A DNA stretch of 5,346 nt from Phycisphaera mikurensis NBRC 102666. GTDB lineage: Bacteria; Planctomycetota; Phycisphaerae; Phycisphaerales; SM1A02. The position numbers and the translations under genes were made by a program. Location: the NCBI GenBank assembly GCA_945870475.1, contig CAMBSR010000154.1, forward strand, positions 1-5,346, read 5' to 3'. The first letter of the stretch is position 1, and every line of letters begins with the position of its first letter. Below, one piece after another: positions 5,092 through 5,346 of the stretch. The notes under the pieces were generated by a model. The model had not been told where the DNA came from. It was given only the letters and a program-made list of their open reading frames with translations, and searched no databases.

Positions 5092-5346
5092 CTATCTCGG
5101 AGTGCGAAGGTCATCGACCACCAGCTGCACGCGACGCGCGCCGCGGAAGGTGTCGAGCGACGGCCGCACGATGAGGTCGATGGGCACGCCCTGCCGCACC
5201 GATGCCACGCGCGATGCGCCGCTCCACCAGATGCATCGCGCGCCGCCCGGGAGGAAGAACTCCACGTGGTTGCGCGTGCTGCCGAAGAGGTTCGGCGGCG
5301 CCACCGGACGCGTGTTGCGGATCAGGAACGCGGGTTCCGGGTTGCC
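5092..5346 (-). CDS. recJ: Single-stranded-DNA-specific exonuclease RecJ, C-terminal end (partial at window edge)
   Basis: The frame is open from the window edge down to the TAG at 5094-5092, giving the last 84 residues. It begins GNPEPAFLIRN, the strongly conserved GNPEP segment that follows the RecJ catalytic DHH/DHHA1 core. It continues through RCIWWSG (37-43), PIDLIVRPS (55-63) and RGARRVQLVVDDLR (68-81), which match the C-terminal OB-type DNA-binding domain ending in a QL-x-V-x-D-hydrophobic-R motif. RecJ degrades single-stranded DNA 5' to 3' in recombinational and mismatch repair. The catalytic residues lie outside the window. A GTG at 5304 could be misread as a start, but the conserved GNPEP before it shows the gene continues rightward. 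It converges on the pyrophosphorylase gene with 25 nt between the stops. Confidence 0.85.
   Translation of the reverse strand, partial: GNPEPAFLIRNTRPVAPPNLFGSTRNHVEFFLPGGARCIWWSGASRVASVRQGVPIDLIVRPSLDTFRGARRVQLVVDDLRTPR

Noticed and set aside
5092..5304. A separate 70-residue small gene starting at the GTG at 5304.
   Set aside because: The frame continues to the window edge with the RecJ-conserved GNPEP segment, so it is the end of a larger gene.

Overview
This window is from a GC-rich bacterium. It holds seven genes, and two of them run off the ends. No rRNA, tRNA or CRISPR was seen, and no protein-coding mobile element. The taxon is an inference. Three things together fit a Verrucomicrobiota or wider PVC-type genome better than an ordinary proteobacterium: a phosphoglucosamine mutase with the archaeal/PVC-style GGEGNGG sugar loop, a UAP1/AGX-like (eukaryote-type) UDP-HexNAc pyrophosphorylase, and a DapA beginning with the YTAIVTPF pattern. 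A database search could overturn this.

Layout. (1) 1-522, plus strand: the C-terminal 173 residues of a GlmM-type phosphohexomutase. (2) 528-629: a 102-bp AT-richer element with two perfect 35-bp inverted arms, lying between convergent genes. It has the look of a REP/MITE-like palindrome. (3) 2844 down to 627, minus strand: a tight three-gene operon, pdxJ - dapA - Nudix hydrolase, with 4-nt stop/start overlaps (ATGA, then TTGA). (4) 2845-2907: a 63-bp divergent promoter region with candidate -10 elements very close to both start codons. (5) 2908-5066, plus strand: phoU, then 65 nt, then a UAP-type pyrophosphorylase. (6) 5092-5346, minus strand: the C-terminus of RecJ, convergent with the pyrophosphorylase and separated from it by 25 nt.

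How the genes work together. The mutase at the left end makes GlcN-1-P, and the pyrophosphorylase at the right end would make UDP-GlcNAc (or a related UDP-sugar) from the acetylated product, so the window carries two steps of envelope-precursor supply. DapA feeds diaminopimelate and lysine, which also serves peptidoglycan. PdxJ makes pyridoxine 5'-phosphate, the B6 cofactor precursor. PhoU is a phosphate-signalling regulator and RecJ a DNA-repair exonuclease. Most genes are ordinary core metabolism. The least ordinary items are the long palindrome, which supplies the stop codon of the Nudix gene, the close-packed start signals, and the eukaryote-type pyrophosphorylase with a changed sugar-site segment.
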